64,000 bases of DNA, taken from an uncultured Pelagibacteraceae bacterium. GTDB lineage: Bacteria; Pseudomonadota; Alphaproteobacteria; Pelagibacterales; Pelagibacteraceae. Below, one piece after another: positions 35,121 through 44,317 of this stretch. The translations under genes were made by a program, and so were the position numbers. Where the stretch lies: positions 1 through 64,000 of the forward strand of contig CACICB010000002.1 of the NCBI GenBank assembly GCA_902585045.1, written 5' to 3'. How positions within the stretch are numbered: position 1 is the stretch's first letter; each line of letters opens with the position of its first letter. The notes below the pieces were generated by a model. It was not told where the DNA came from. It did no database searches and saw only the letters and a list, made by a program, of their open reading frames with translations.

Positions 35121-36544
35121 GTCGTAATTATTACAAATGGTACAATTAAAGCTAAAATAAATGAGATAAATAGTAGGTTTGATAAGATAATCGGACTAAA
35201 ATTTTCTACAGACATAATATTTCCCACTAGTAAACTTGATTGGAAATTCTGACTTGGAAAAAATAATAGTCCTGAGCTTAATCCTAAAATTATTGATATT
35301 AAAGATAATCTTGTATTAATTTTTTTCTTAAAAAAACCATAGAATACGGTAACGACAGCCGCACAACAAAGGAAATCAGCGAACAAAAATAAATATAAGA
35401 TACTATAACCTTTAGAAGCAAAAACAAAAACAATCATACAGAGTAATAAAATTAATTTATTGCTTTTATTTTTTATTTCTCTGCCACTTAAAAATTTATT
35501 AATTACTTTTCCATCAATAATTATAAGACTTGAAATAGCATTAATTAATGTATCGATCGTGCTTAATGTTAAAGCTAAGGCTAAAACTAAAATAGAAACA
35601 ATTATAAAAATATTATCATTTAATAGCATCAATTTAAAAAAAGCTAAATCAGCTATTATTTTAGGGTCGATAGAAAAAGATATAAGACCTGTGTAGCCCA
35701 TCCATAAAACAACCAAAAAAGAAATAATTGATGAATAAATTAAACTTTTTTTTAAAATAAGGTTGTTTCTTGCGGCGAATACACGTTGCCAATTACCCTG
35801 ATGAAATAAATTTGTTGCAGCTACAGCAATAAAAAATGTCAATCCAGCAGTGTAATTTGGGATATAATTTTTACTTACAAGTTTTGTAGAATTTTTTTTG
35901 ATTAATTCATAACTATTTATTTCTAAGTTTCCTAAAATTAAAAATATTGAAAATAATATTATACCCAGGACTATTAGAAATTGATATTTATCTGTAATAA
36001 TTGAAAGCTTAAATCCACCTCTTAGTATATATAAAAGACATATGATTAAAGTTAGTCCAGATGTTATCCATAAAGGTGTTTTTGAGATTAAATTCAATAA
36101 AAAAGCAATTGCTGTCACTTCGGCTATCAAGAAAATTGTCAAATAAAATAAAATTAAAATTAGTATTATCTTTAAAATTCCAGTCCCAAATTTTCTTTTC
36201 ACAAACTCAGTTAAAGACATTCCATTAGGAAATTCTCTCCTTATTTTTGGACCAAAATTTAATAAAAATAACATAGGTGCAGCCGTACCTAACGCATATC
36301 CAATTACTGCGCCTATTCCTCCCCAGGTCGCTGCTGAAGCTGGTCCAAATAATATCCAAGCTCCCAAAGCAGATGCTGATAAACTCGTTGTTAATGAAAA
36401 AATACTTTCATTTCTGTCACCGATTATGTAGCTCTTGTTATCTGACGCTTTTTTTAAATTTACATAACCTAAAGCGATAAAAAAAGCTCCTACCCCTAAG
36501 GTAATTATTAGCGTTGTTTGTGTCGATAGGTATATATCTTTCAT
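35093..36544 (-). CDS. thiV: Sodium:solute symporter under TPP riboswitch control (ThiV, predicted thiamin-precursor uptake)
   Basis: The 483 residues give about 13 membrane helices of the SSS (sodium:solute symporter) family, with LSASALGAWILFGPASAATWGGIGA and RGGFKLSIITDKYQF. A TPP riboswitch directly upstream marks it as a thiamin-related importer. In SAR11, ThiV is the proposed transporter for the pyrimidine precursor HMP, which those bacteria cannot make; the substrate here is inferred from that. The start codon lies within the riboswitch P1 helix. Confidence 0.88.
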   Translation of the reverse strand: MKDIYLSTQTTLIITLGVGAFFIALGYVNLKKASDNKSYIIGDRNESIFSLTTSLSASALGAWILFGPASAATWGGIGAVIGYALGTAAPMLFLLNFGPKIRREFPNGMSLTEFVKRKFGTGILKIILILILFYLTIFLIAEVTAIAFLLNLISKTPLWITSGLTLIICLLYILRGGFKLSIITDKYQFLIVLGIILFSIFLILGNLEINSYELIKKNSTKLVSKNYIPNYTAGLTFFIAVAATNLFHQGNWQRVFAARNNLILKKSLIYSSIISFLVVLWMGYTGLISFSIDPKIIADLAFFKLMLLNDNIFIIVSILVLALALTLSTIDTLINAISSLIIIDGKVINKFLSGREIKNKSNKLILLLCMIVFVFASKGYSILYLFLFADFLCCAAVVTVFYGFFKKKINTRLSLISIILGLSSGLLFFPSQNFQSSLLVGNIMSVENFSPIILSNLLFISFILALIVPFVIITTYSLRNSLR

Positions 36545-36616
36545 TTGTCCCTCACTGAATTACCGGTCAGGTTCTTTGGGTATGATCTCAGTCTTTATGA
36601 CACCCCTTATACAAAT
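36543..36616 (-). promoter_or_regulatory. TPP riboswitch (THI element) of thiV
   Basis: The minus strand reads GGGGTGTC-ATAAA-GACTGAGATCATACCC, then GAACCTGACCGG...GAGGGA, the THI-box core with TGAGA and ACCTGA. P2 is GGGGT/ATACCC and P3 is GTC/GAC with a 5-base loop. P1 pairs ATTTGT (36611-36616) with ACAAAT (36543-36548), which includes the first two bases of the thiV ATG. The 3' GAGGGA is the ribosome-binding site, so ligand binding would hide both. The element fills the whole gap between umuC and thiV. Confidence 0.9.
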
Positions 36617-36644
36617 TATATATTTATTTTAGGTAAGAAGTCAA
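36615..36644 (-). promoter_or_regulatory. Predicted thiV promoter inside the umuC 3' end
   Basis: The minus strand shows TTGACT (36639-36644) and TATAAT (36615-36620) separated by 18 bases. The -10 box contains the umuC stop codon. The predicted start near 36607-36610 falls just before GGGG of riboswitch helix P2, so the 5' arm of P1 would largely be left out of this transcript. Confidence 0.55.
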
Positions 36645-37893
36645 ATGAAGCTGTATCTATTCTAGATGAATGCTCTCTTCTCATTTTCCAATCATTGCTT
36701 ATACCAGCTTGGGCTATACTGATTGCGTTTCGTCCGTATTTTGCATTCGTAAAATCGATTGCCCTCATTAATGGTTGAGATTTATTCTCTAAAATTGGTG
36801 CTAATAAATTTAGCTCTTTTTCAGAAGCGTCTCTAAGCTTCGATAAAATGACTCCAGCTTTTTGGTAGAAATAACCATATTTATAAATTTTTCCCAGTCC
36901 AGTAATCGCAGTTTTTACAAGTTCGATGCTGTTATTAGTTGCTACCGGCAATTCAATAGTAATAGAATTTGAATAGTATTTTCTATTTTTATCAAATGGG
37001 CTTGTTCTGATAAATATTGTAACAGCTCTTGCAGTTTGTTTATCTGTTCTTATTTTTTCTGACGCATTCAAACAATGAGTAGTTATAGACTCTTTTAATT
37101 TATCTAAACTCTCAACTTTTTTTCCGAACGATCTTGATACACAACAACTTTTTCTTCTTGTTTCCTCGGTTTCTAAATCTATACAAGAAATTCCTCTTAA
37201 CTCCATTACTGTTTTCGCACCTAAAACATTTGTGCTTTTCTTAACCCATGTATTTGAAATATTTTTTAGTTTATAAGCGTTGTCTATACCATTTTTAATA
37301 TACAGTTTTGATAACTGTTTTCCTACTCCCCATACATCTGCAATATCAAAATCTTTTAATATATTATCAATATTTTCTTTTAAAAATATTACTCCTGCTT
37401 TATTTTTTTTAGCTATATGATTGGCAACTTTACTTAAAGTTTTTGTATTTGAAATTCCTACACTCGTTGGTATTCCTGTCCATTTTAAAACTCTTTCTCT
37501 TATTTGTTTTCCGTATTCTTCAACTTGTTCATCTTTGATATGTGATAAATCTAAAAATGCTTCGTCTATAGAATAGATTTCAATTTTATCAGTGAAACCT
37601 TTTAATACTTTCATCACTCGTCTAGAAAGGTCTCCATATAATGCATAGTTTGAAGAAAATATCTGAACGTTGTTTTTTTTAACCAAATCTTTAACTTTAA
37701 AATATGGTTCTCCCATTCTTATTCCAAGTTTTTTTGCTTCAGTAGATCTTGATATTACACATCCATCATTATTAGATAACACTACGACTGGTACATTTTG
37801 TATTTTAGGATTAAATAATCTTTCACAAGAAACATAAAATGAATTACAGTCAATTAATGCAACTTTTTTTCTACTGCTGTTTGTGTATGACAT
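36616..37893 (-). CDS. umuC: DNA polymerase V catalytic subunit UmuC
   Basis: This Y-family translesion polymerase has 425 residues, as expected. Catalytic Asp15 lies in [12 protein letters not shown], and Asp110/Glu111 in [11 protein letters not shown]. The thumb/finger region and a C-terminal clamp-binding region follow. It overlaps umuD by 23 bases, and the pair forms an SOS operon. Its stop codon overlaps the thiV riboswitch. Confidence 0.95.
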   Translation of the reverse strand: MSYTNSSRKKVALIDCNSFYVSCERLFNPKIQNVPVVVLSNNDGCVISRSTEAKKLGIRMGEPYFKVKDLVKKNNVQIFSSNYALYGDLSRRVMKVLKGFTDKIEIYSIDEAFLDLSHIKDEQVEEYGKQIRERVLKWTGIPTSVGISNTKTLSKVANHIAKKNKAGVIFLKENIDNILKDFDIADVWGVGKQLSKLYIKNGIDNAYKLKNISNTWVKKSTNVLGAKTVMELRGISCIDLETEETRRKSCCVSRSFGKKVESLDKLKESITTHCLNASEKIRTDKQTARAVTIFIRTSPFDKNRKYYSNSITIELPVATNNSIELVKTAITGLGKIYKYGYFYQKAGVILSKLRDASEKELNLLAPILENKSQPLMRAIDFTNAKYGRNAISIAQAGISNDWKMRREHSSRIDTASFDFLPKINI

Positions 37894-38266
37894 ATGTTAC
37901 TACTCCCCAAATTATTATTTCTGGATTTTCTGTTAAATTAATTCGATCTGATGTATTTCTTGAACCTGATGTTAAGTAGTTGTTACCCTTACTTTTAACC
38001 AGAGTTTTAACTACAAGTTCTTCATTGATATTTGCTATAACAGTGGAAAAATTTTTTGGGTTTAAACTTTTATCTACTATTAATAGATCTCCATCATGTA
38101 TGCCCACATTAGTCATAGATTTACCCTGTACTCTAATGATGAAAGTGGCTGGTGCATTTGTTATGAGATGAGAGTTTAGATCTATATCGTCCTCGATATA
38201 ATCTGTTGCCGGAGAAGGAAAACCGGCTCCCACTTTATGTAAATAATAAGGTATCATTAGCTTCAT
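37871..38266 (-). CDS. umuD: UmuD, self-cleaving subunit of DNA polymerase V
   Basis: A LexA-like S24 peptidase of 131 residues. The predicted self-cleavage bond is Ala14-Gly15 in [13 protein letters not shown]; the catalytic pair is Ser50 (GKSM) and Lys87 (VVKTL). RecA-stimulated cleavage produces active UmuD'. The N-terminal arm is about 10 residues shorter than the E. coli one. The ATG at 38266 lies 4 bases after the SOS box; GTTC repeats overlap the predicted transcription start. Confidence 0.93.
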   Translation of the reverse strand: MKLMIPYYLHKVGAGFPSPATDYIEDDIDLNSHLITNAPATFIIRVQGKSMTNVGIHDGDLLIVDKSLNPKNFSTVIANINEELVVKTLVKSKGNNYLTSGSRNTSDRINLTENPEIIIWGVVTYVIHKQQ

Positions 38267-38270
38267 AAAT

Positions 38271-38285
38271 GTTCTTGTTTTGTTC
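38271..38285 (-). promoter_or_regulatory. LexA-binding site (SOS box) of umuDC
   Basis: On the gene strand this is GAAC-AAAACAA-GAAC, exactly the GAACN7GAAC (GTTCN7GTTC) direct repeat bound by alphaproteobacterial LexA. It begins right after the -10 hexamer and covers the predicted transcription start, an ideal repressor position. Confidence 0.85.
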
Positions 38286-38315
38286 TTTATAGCTGATAAA
38301 CTACCTTTCAGTCAA
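38286..38315 (-). promoter_or_regulatory. Promoter of umuDC
   Basis: TTGACT (38310-38315) and TATAAA (38286-38291) on the minus strand are separated by 18 bases. The LexA site follows immediately, so the transcript leader would be only about 15 bases with little room for a ribosome-binding site. Confidence 0.75.
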
Positions 38316-38333
38316 CCCCTTTTCAAAAGGTTG
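38313..38333. repeat. Inverted repeat between umuD and the ABC-transporter genes
   Basis: CCTTTT-C-AAAAGG (38318-38330) is a perfect palindrome, and outer arms CAACC/GGTTG extend it with a two-base bulge. It overlaps the umuDC -35 box. It has no following T run, so it is not an ordinary terminator; an operator role is possible. The remaining bases to 38390 hold the leader of the binding-protein gene with a purine-rich GAGAGAGA stretch. Confidence 0.4.
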
Positions 38334-38390
38334 TTAAAGTGGGTCAAATTGCAAATCGAAAAAAAGAGAGAGATTAGCTAATAACGTAGT

Positions 38391-39161
38391 GTGATTAAAA
38401 AAATTTTTTCAATATTATTAGTATTACTTGTGACAACAAGTGCTCAAGCAGCATCTAAACTAGACTCTATCAAAAAAAGTGGAGAGTTAAGAGTTGGTAC
38501 GACAGGAGACTGGGATCCAATGTCAATGAAAGATCCAAAAACAAACAAGTACAAAGGATTTGATATTGATGTGATGAATGAGCTAGCTAAAGATTTAGGC
38601 GTGAAAGTGAAATTTGTGCCTGCAGAGTGGAAAACTATTGTTGCAGGAATAACAGCCGATAGGTACGATATATCAACAAGTGTAACCAAAACACCAAAAC
38701 GAGCAGAAGTAGCTGGGTTTACCGATACATATTATAAATATGCAACAGTCCCACTTGTTTTAAAAAAGAATTTAAAAAAGTTTTCAACTTGGGAGTCTTT
38801 AAATAATAGTAGTGTTACAATAGCTACAACATTAGGAACATCACAGGAAGAAAAAGCAAAAGAATTTTTTCCAAAATCAAAACTTCAATCCGTTGAAGCT
38901 CCTGCAAGAGACTTTCAAGAAGTTTTAGCAGGAAGAGCTGATGGAAATATAACAAGTTCAACAGAAGCAAACAAACTGGTTATAAAATATCCTCAATTAG
39001 CTATAGTTCCTGATGGAGGAAAAAATCCAGCATTTTTAGCTATGATGGTTCCAAAAGGTGACAAAGTGTGGAATGATTACGTCAGCAATTGGATTAAGAA
39101 AAAGAAATCATCTGGATTTTTTAAAACTTTACTGGCAAAGTACGATCTAAAAAGCTTATAA
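38391..39161 (+). CDS. Polar amino-acid ABC transporter substrate-binding protein
   Basis: A family-3 (HisJ/GlnH-like) periplasmic protein of 256 residues. The signal peptide covers about 1-20 (ending SAQA). The mature domain has [43 protein letters not shown] and the hinge [11 protein letters not shown]. The start codon is GTG. Substrate could be an amino acid or a related acid such as arogenate or cyclohexadienyl compounds; I cannot decide. A matching permease follows 41 bases later, but no ATPase is nearby. Confidence 0.88.
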   Translation: MIKKIFSILLVLLVTTSAQAASKLDSIKKSGELRVGTTGDWDPMSMKDPKTNKYKGFDIDVMNELAKDLGVKVKFVPAEWKTIVAGITADRYDISTSVTKTPKRAEVAGFTDTYYKYATVPLVLKKNLKKFSTWESLNNSSVTIATTLGTSQEEKAKEFFPKSKLQSVEAPARDFQEVLAGRADGNITSSTEANKLVIKYPQLAIVPDGGKNPAFLAMMVPKGDKVWNDYVSNWIKKKKSSGFFKTLLAKYDLKSL

Positions 39162-39202
39162 TTTAAGTTTCAATACCTCCCATTTACAAATATAGTCAGT
39201 AA

Positions 39203-39937
39203 GTGAAATTTTTAAAAATAATTTCTATTCTATTTTTGCTTCAAGGATGTAGTTCTAACTATGAATGGGGTTGGTATATTCTAAGTCCAGATAATATAGA
39301 TGGTTTAACTAATCTTAAATTTTTAATTAGTGGTATTACAACTACGATTTATATTTCAGTAGTTTCAATAATTCTAGCTATGATTATCGGTTTGATAGTT
39401 GCTCTACCTTCATTGTCAAATAATAAATTCTTAACTTATTTTAATATAACATACGTAGAAATTGTTAGAGCGATCCCTTTATTAGTTTTAATTCTTTGGA
39501 TTTATTATGGCCTTCCAATCATGATTGGAGTGAGTTTCTCGCCATTCGTATCTGGAATAATAGCTTTGACCATTAGTGAGAGTGCGTTTCAAGCAGAAAT
39601 TTTTAGAGCAGGAATTAATTCAATTTCAAAAGGTCAACATGAAGTATCAGAATCTTTAGGAATGGATTTCTGGAGAAAGATGAGATTAGTAATTCTTCCG
39701 CAAGCGATTAAAGTTGTATTACCAGCCATGGGAAATCAATTTGTTTATGTTTTAAAAATGTCCTCTCTAGTATCAATTATAGGTATAGGAGATTTAACAA
39801 GAAAGGCTAATGAGCTGGTCACCACCACTTACAGGCCCTTGGAAATTTATACTTTTTTAATTCTAGAATACTTGGTGCTAATCCTAGTAGTATCCTTTTT
39901 AGTAAGAAAATTAGAGAATAAACTAGAATACAAGTAA
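39203..39937 (+). CDS. Amino-acid ABC transporter permease with lipoprotein-like N-terminus
   Basis: A HisM/GlnP-type inner-membrane permease of 244 residues. The LTNLKFLISGITTTIYIS start of the transport domain, RAIPLLVLILWIYYGLP and the ATPase-coupling EAA region (ISKGQHEVSESLGM) are all visible. Translation starts at GTG. Residues 1-16 (MKFLKIISILFLLQGC) form a perfect lipobox signal followed by SSNYEWGWY, unusual for a permease. No ATP-binding subunit is adjacent; it must be supplied from elsewhere. The last 15 bases overlap the MATE gene. Confidence 0.87.
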   Translation: MKFLKIISILFLLQGCSSNYEWGWYILSPDNIDGLTNLKFLISGITTTIYISVVSIILAMIIGLIVALPSLSNNKFLTYFNITYVEIVRAIPLLVLILWIYYGLPIMIGVSFSPFVSGIIALTISESAFQAEIFRAGINSISKGQHEVSESLGMDFWRKMRLVILPQAIKVVLPAMGNQFVYVLKMSSLVSIIGIGDLTRKANELVTTTYRPLEIYTFLILEYLVLILVVSFLVRKLENKLEYK

Positions 39938-41284
39938 TTTTTTTAAAGAAATCCTAAATACTCTCTTTAAAAAAAATGGTACGAAAGTTAATACAACTAA
40001 TCCCATCATCCAATTTGTTACTAAAATCGTATAAAAAATATCTTGATACTCGCCATTTCTAATATTTATTACATACCATAACGACATAAATGGTATTAAC
40101 GTTAGTCTTAGGATTGTCATGTACAAACTAAAAATTGGTCTTTTCAATGCCTGGAATAAAGCAGAGGTAATAAAAAAAACTGGATACACTGGCCCAATTA
40201 AAGCTGCTACCTGTAAGTAAAGTGCACCTCTTCGGATTACTTCTAAATCATTAGTAAAAAAAGATATTATAATTTCTGAAGTTAGATAAACAAATATACC
40301 TGCTAATACCATAAATCCTGAACCGAACAACAGAGCTTTTCCATATACTTCTTTTACTCTGAAATACATTTTTGCCCCAAAATTTTGACCTGCTATTGAT
40401 AATACAGCAGTATTTAATCCTATGACCGGTAACAATAAAACTTGTTCAATTCTTACAGCTGTACCATAACCCGCTGTAGCTAATTCTCCAAACTGACCAA
40501 CAAAATAGAAAATATTGAATACCCCAAACATTATCATCAACATAGTAAACATTATTGGCACTGATTGTTTAAAAAGCGAGCTTAAGTAATCAATTTTTGG
40601 TTTAAAGCATTCTAGATAAAGGAATTTTTTCAATTTACAGCAATAAACTTTATTAGCTAAATATATTAAGCCAATACACTGAGAAACTATTGTAGCAATA
40701 GCTAAGCCAGCAATTCCAAATGCTGGTATAAATCCATAACCAAATATAAATAATGGATTTAAAAAAATATTTAAGAAAAAGGTAAAAATTAAAACATTTC
40801 TATAACTTTTTGTATCACCTTGAGCATTTAAAGTTCCATTCAAAGATAATTGAACTAATATAATGATGGCTCCAAAAAAAATAATATCTAAATATTCACG
40901 TGTTAAAATTATACTTTCTTCAGAAGAACCCATAATTCTCAAAAGTTCATCAGAAAAATTTAAGCCAAATAAAGTTACAAAAATTGAAACTACTATTGCT
41001 AAAATTATTGACTGAGCAACGTACATTGATGCTTTCCTGTCTTCTTTAGCTCCTATTGAATTACTGATTAGAGCTGTAGTTCCGGCTCCAATACCGACCG
41101 CAACAGCTATAGCTATAAAGTATATTGGCCAAGATTTTGCAATTGCAGCTAACGCTTCTGGTGAAATTCTACCTGCAAAATAAGTATCGACTAAATTATA
41201 AAAAGTTTGAAATAATGATCCTGTGCTTGCAGGTATGGTCACTTTTCTTAAGAGTTGCCAAATTGAACCTTTAGTCAAATCCAT
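39923..41284 (-). CDS. MATE-family efflux transporter
   Basis: A 453-residue protein with about twelve membrane helices in two bundles. MATE features are seen at the start (LLRKVTIPASTGSLFQTFYNLVDTYF) and in SIAGQNFGAKMYFRVKEVY of the second half. It should export cationic drugs or metabolites using an ion gradient; the substrate is unknown. It lies 2 bases after trhO in the same direction. Confidence 0.9.
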   Translation of the reverse strand: MDLTKGSIWQLLRKVTIPASTGSLFQTFYNLVDTYFAGRISPEALAAIAKSWPIYFIAIAVAVGIGAGTTALISNSIGAKEDRKASMYVAQSIILAIVVSIFVTLFGLNFSDELLRIMGSSEESIILTREYLDIIFFGAIIILVQLSLNGTLNAQGDTKSYRNVLIFTFFLNIFLNPLFIFGYGFIPAFGIAGLAIATIVSQCIGLIYLANKVYCCKLKKFLYLECFKPKIDYLSSLFKQSVPIMFTMLMIMFGVFNIFYFVGQFGELATAGYGTAVRIEQVLLLPVIGLNTAVLSIAGQNFGAKMYFRVKEVYGKALLFGSGFMVLAGIFVYLTSEIIISFFTNDLEVIRRGALYLQVAALIGPVYPVFFITSALFQALKRPIFSLYMTILRLTLIPFMSLWYVINIRNGEYQDIFYTILVTNWMMGLVVLTFVPFFLKRVFRISLKKLLVF

Positions 41285-41286
41285 AA

Positions 41287-42192
41287 TTAAAATTCCTTTT
41301 GAAATTTATGCTTTCTTCCAGCTTTTTTAGCAAGATTAATTTGATTTTGCCTCATGCGAAATCTTGCTTTTTGTGAATTTGAGAGTGTGTCATAACACCT
41401 TGGGCACGAAACACCCTCTTCATATTTGTAAGATTTTTTATCTTTCATTGAAAAAGTCATTCGACATCCACTGCATACAGAGTAGGTCCCCTGTTTTAAT
41501 TTGTGTTTAAGAGATACTCTATTATCAAAAACAAAACATTCTCCTTTCCATAAACTGTCTTTCCTTTCAGTTTTTTTCAAATAATTAAGTATCCCACCTT
41601 TTAATTGAAAAACATTTTTAAAGCCTTTTCTTTTTAAAAATACGGAGGCCTTTTCACACCTAATTCCTCCAGTACAGAACATTGCTACAGGTTTAGCTTT
41701 ATCGACTTTTTTTAAATATTTTGGAAAATCTTTAAAATTTTGAATATTTGGATTTATAGAATTTTTAAAGGTGCCAACATCATATTCAAATGGTTTTCTA
41801 GCATCTATAACTAGAGTTTCTTTATTAGAAATAAGTTTATTCCATGTCTTTCCAGAAACATATCTATTTAGTTTTTTATTCTTTGGGTTTATTTTCAAAC
41901 CCAATGGAACAACTTCATTTTTGATTTTAATTTTACCTTTGTGGAACGGTTGAAAAAGACTCTTAGAAATATTTTTACTATCAAAATTCTTCAAACGAAA
42001 TTGTCTTTTTATAATCTTTATTATTTTGTTTATATCATGTTTTTTTCCTGCAATTGTTCCATTAATACCCTCTGCTGATAAAATTATTGTGCCCCTCACA
42101 TTATTTTTAAGTATTTCTTTTTGAAATAAAGATTTATATTTTTTCAAAAATTTAATCTTTTTAAATTTATAAAAACCAAAAATTTTATACAT
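41287..42192 (-). CDS. trhO: Rhodanese-type tRNA uridine(34) hydroxylase TrhO
   Basis: TrhO (YceA) hydroxylates U34 of certain tRNAs using molecular oxygen, the first step to 5-oxyacetyl uridine. The 301-residue product has an N-terminal ferredoxin-like domain (STEGINGTIAG-like SAEGINGTIAG), a rhodanese domain with active Cys in MFCTGGIRCEKAS, and a C-terminal zinc-like pair CSGC/CPRC. It shares one base with the methyltransferase gene upstream. Confidence 0.9.
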   Translation of the reverse strand: MYKIFGFYKFKKIKFLKKYKSLFQKEILKNNVRGTIILSAEGINGTIAGKKHDINKIIKIIKRQFRLKNFDSKNISKSLFQPFHKGKIKIKNEVVPLGLKINPKNKKLNRYVSGKTWNKLISNKETLVIDARKPFEYDVGTFKNSINPNIQNFKDFPKYLKKVDKAKPVAMFCTGGIRCEKASVFLKRKGFKNVFQLKGGILNYLKKTERKDSLWKGECFVFDNRVSLKHKLKQGTYSVCSGCRMTFSMKDKKSYKYEEGVSCPRCYDTLSNSQKARFRMRQNQINLAKKAGRKHKFQKEF

Positions 42193-42845
42193 TATTTTTT
42201 AATACAAATTGTAAGTCCATCTCCAATTGGAATAATATTTTTTACAATTCTGCTATCTTTCTTAATGTGTAAATTGAATTCCCTTATAATATTTGTAAAT
42301 TTATCATTTTTCGTGTCGTCTATTACTTCTCCGTGCCATAAAACATTATCAATGACAATAAGGCCTTTTTTATTAATAAGTTCTAAACATGTTTCATAAT
42401 AATTAAGATAATTTTCTTTATCAGCATCTATAAAAATTAAATCAAATCTTTGACTTGAGTCTTTCAATTCATTTAGACTTTCAATAGCAGGTTTTATAAT
42501 TTGCTTTATTCTTTTTTCATTTGCTTTTTGATAAAATGATTGTGCTTTCATACTGAATTCAGAACTTTTATCTAAGCTGATTAGAAGACCATCAGAAGGA
42601 AGGGCTATGGCCATAGATAAAGCGCTAAAACCTGTAAAACTTCCTATTTCTAAAATCTTTTTAATATTAGAGATTTTAATTAATGTTTGTAGAAATTGTG
42701 CTTGAGAAACTGAAATCTGCAATCTCTGTTGATCACCAAGACTTGTATTGTATTGAATTATTTCTTTCTGAACATCAGTCAAAGGCTCTGAATGATCAAT
42801 AATGTATTTTTCAAGATTTTCAGTTAAATCTAATTTTTTAGGCAT
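42192..42845 (-). CDS. SAM-dependent O-methyltransferase (caffeoyl-CoA/catechol type)
   Basis: A class I Rossmann methyltransferase of 217 residues. It has ILEIGSFTGFSALSMA (SAM motif I), FDLIFIDADKENYLNYYE (metal-binding acidic motif) and GLIVIDNVLWHGEV, all typical of the cation-dependent OMT-3 family. The acceptor is unknown. It lies 2 bases after gatB. Confidence 0.88.
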   Translation of the reverse strand: MPKKLDLTENLEKYIIDHSEPLTDVQKEIIQYNTSLGDQQRLQISVSQAQFLQTLIKISNIKKILEIGSFTGFSALSMAIALPSDGLLISLDKSSEFSMKAQSFYQKANEKRIKQIIKPAIESLNELKDSSQRFDLIFIDADKENYLNYYETCLELINKKGLIVIDNVLWHGEVIDDTKNDKFTNIIREFNLHIKKDSRIVKNIIPIGDGLTICIKK

Positions 42846-42847
42846 AA

Positions 42848-44317
42848 TTAGCCTTTTAAAAGCTTTTTTAGAATTTCATTTGTCAATTGAGGGTTTGCTT
42901 TCCCGCCAGATAATTTCATAACTTGTCCAACAAAAAAACCAAATAATTTTTCTTTTCCAGCTTTATATTGATCAACTTTATCTTTATTTTTTGATAGTAT
43001 TTCATTAATCATTTTTTCTAATTCTTTAGGATCGCTTTGTTGTTTCATCCCTTTTGACTCTATAATTTTGTTTGGATTGTCACCGCTTTCAACCATAATT
43101 TCGAAAACTTCTTTTGCTATTCTTCCAGAAATTTCTCCAGATTTAATTGACCGAACTAACTCAGCAAAATTTTTAGCAGATATTGGTGACTTAGAAATAT
43201 TTAGTCCTTTATCGTTAAGCATTGCAAATAAATCACCCATCATCCATGTAGCAGCAAGTTTTTTATCAGATAATTTTGCAACTTCTTCGTAAAAATCAGA
43301 GATTTCTTTTTCAGAAACTAATACATTAGCTTCATACGAGCTCAGTCCATATTCTTTGATAAATCTATCCTTTTTATTATCTGGCAGCTCAGGTAAAGAT
43401 TTTTTTATATTATCAATTAATGTTTGTTCAAGTTGTAATGGCAAGAGATCAGGATCAGGAAAATATCTATAATCGTGAGCATCTTCTTTTGACCTCATTG
43501 ACCTTGTTTCATTTTTTTTAGTATCAAATAATCTTGTTTCTTGATCTATCTCTTTTCCTTCCTCTAAAAATTCAACTTGTCTATTTGCTTCATATTCAAT
43601 CGCCATTTGCATAAACTTAATCGAATTAACATTTTTAATTTCACATCTTGTACCAAATTTTTTATCACCTACTTTTCTTACAGATACATTAACATCTGCT
43701 CTTAATGAGCCTTCTTGCATATTTCCATCGCAAGTACCTAAATATCTCATAATAGTTCTAAGTTTTTTTATATAAGCATTTACTTCATCGGGTGAACGAA
43801 GGTCTGGTTTGCTAACAATTTCCATTAGAGCAATGCCTGAACGATTCAAATCAACATATGTACTTGAAGGATCCATATCATGGATACTTTTGCCTGCATC
43901 CTGTTCTAAATGAAGCCTTTCAATGCCAATTTCTTTTGAGCCATAAGGCATATCCAATAAAACTTTTCCTTCACCTACAATAGGATTCTTATATTGGGAG
44001 ATCTGGTAGCCCTGCGGAAGATCTGCATAAAAATAATTTTTTCTATCAAAAACTGAATAATTATTTATTTTTGCATTTAAACCTAAGCCTGTTTTCACAG
44101 CTTGTTTCACACACTCCTCATTGATAACTGGTAGCATTCCGGGAAAAGCAGAGTCAATTAAACTTACTTGTTTATTAGGATCAGCTCCAAATTTTGTTGA
44201 GGATCCTGAAAAAAGTTTTGAATTAGAAAGGACTTGAGCATGAACTTCTAAGCCTATAACTACTTCGTACTTCCCTTTCTCACCATTAATAAAATAATCA
44301 AATTTTTCTTTGCTCAT
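42848..44317 (-). CDS. gatB: Aspartyl/glutamyl-tRNA amidotransferase subunit B
   Basis: GatB activates Glu-tRNA-Gln (and Asp-tRNA-Asn) as part of GatCAB. The 489 residues show [29 protein letters not shown]-like [24 protein letters not shown] and SRPDL-type motifs, plus the YqeY tail. The ATG at 44317 is chosen because it overlaps the gatA stop as ATGA; a GTG at 44326 would add three residues. Confidence 0.96.
   Translation of the reverse strand: MSKEKFDYFINGEKGKYEVVIGLEVHAQVLSNSKLFSGSSTKFGADPNKQVSLIDSAFPGMLPVINEECVKQAVKTGLGLNAKINNYSVFDRKNYFYADLPQGYQISQYKNPIVGEGKVLLDMPYGSKEIGIERLHLEQDAGKSIHDMDPSSTYVDLNRSGIALMEIVSKPDLRSPDEVNAYIKKLRTIMRYLGTCDGNMQEGSLRADVNVSVRKVGDKKFGTRCEIKNVNSIKFMQMAIEYEANRQVEFLEEGKEIDQETRLFDTKKNETRSMRSKEDAHDYRYFPDPDLLPLQLEQTLIDNIKKSLPELPDNKKDRFIKEYGLSSYEANVLVSEKEISDFYEEVAKLSDKKLAATWMMGDLFAMLNDKGLNISKSPISAKNFAELVRSIKSGEISGRIAKEVFEIMVESGDNPNKIIESKGMKQQSDPKELEKMINEILSKNKDKVDQYKAGKEKLFGFFVGQVMKLSGGKANPQLTNEILKKLLKG

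Noticed and set aside
38341-38390. Purine-rich GAGAGAGA leader before the binding-protein gene as a riboswitch
   Set aside because: Too short and without pairing elements; probably only a ribosome-binding region.
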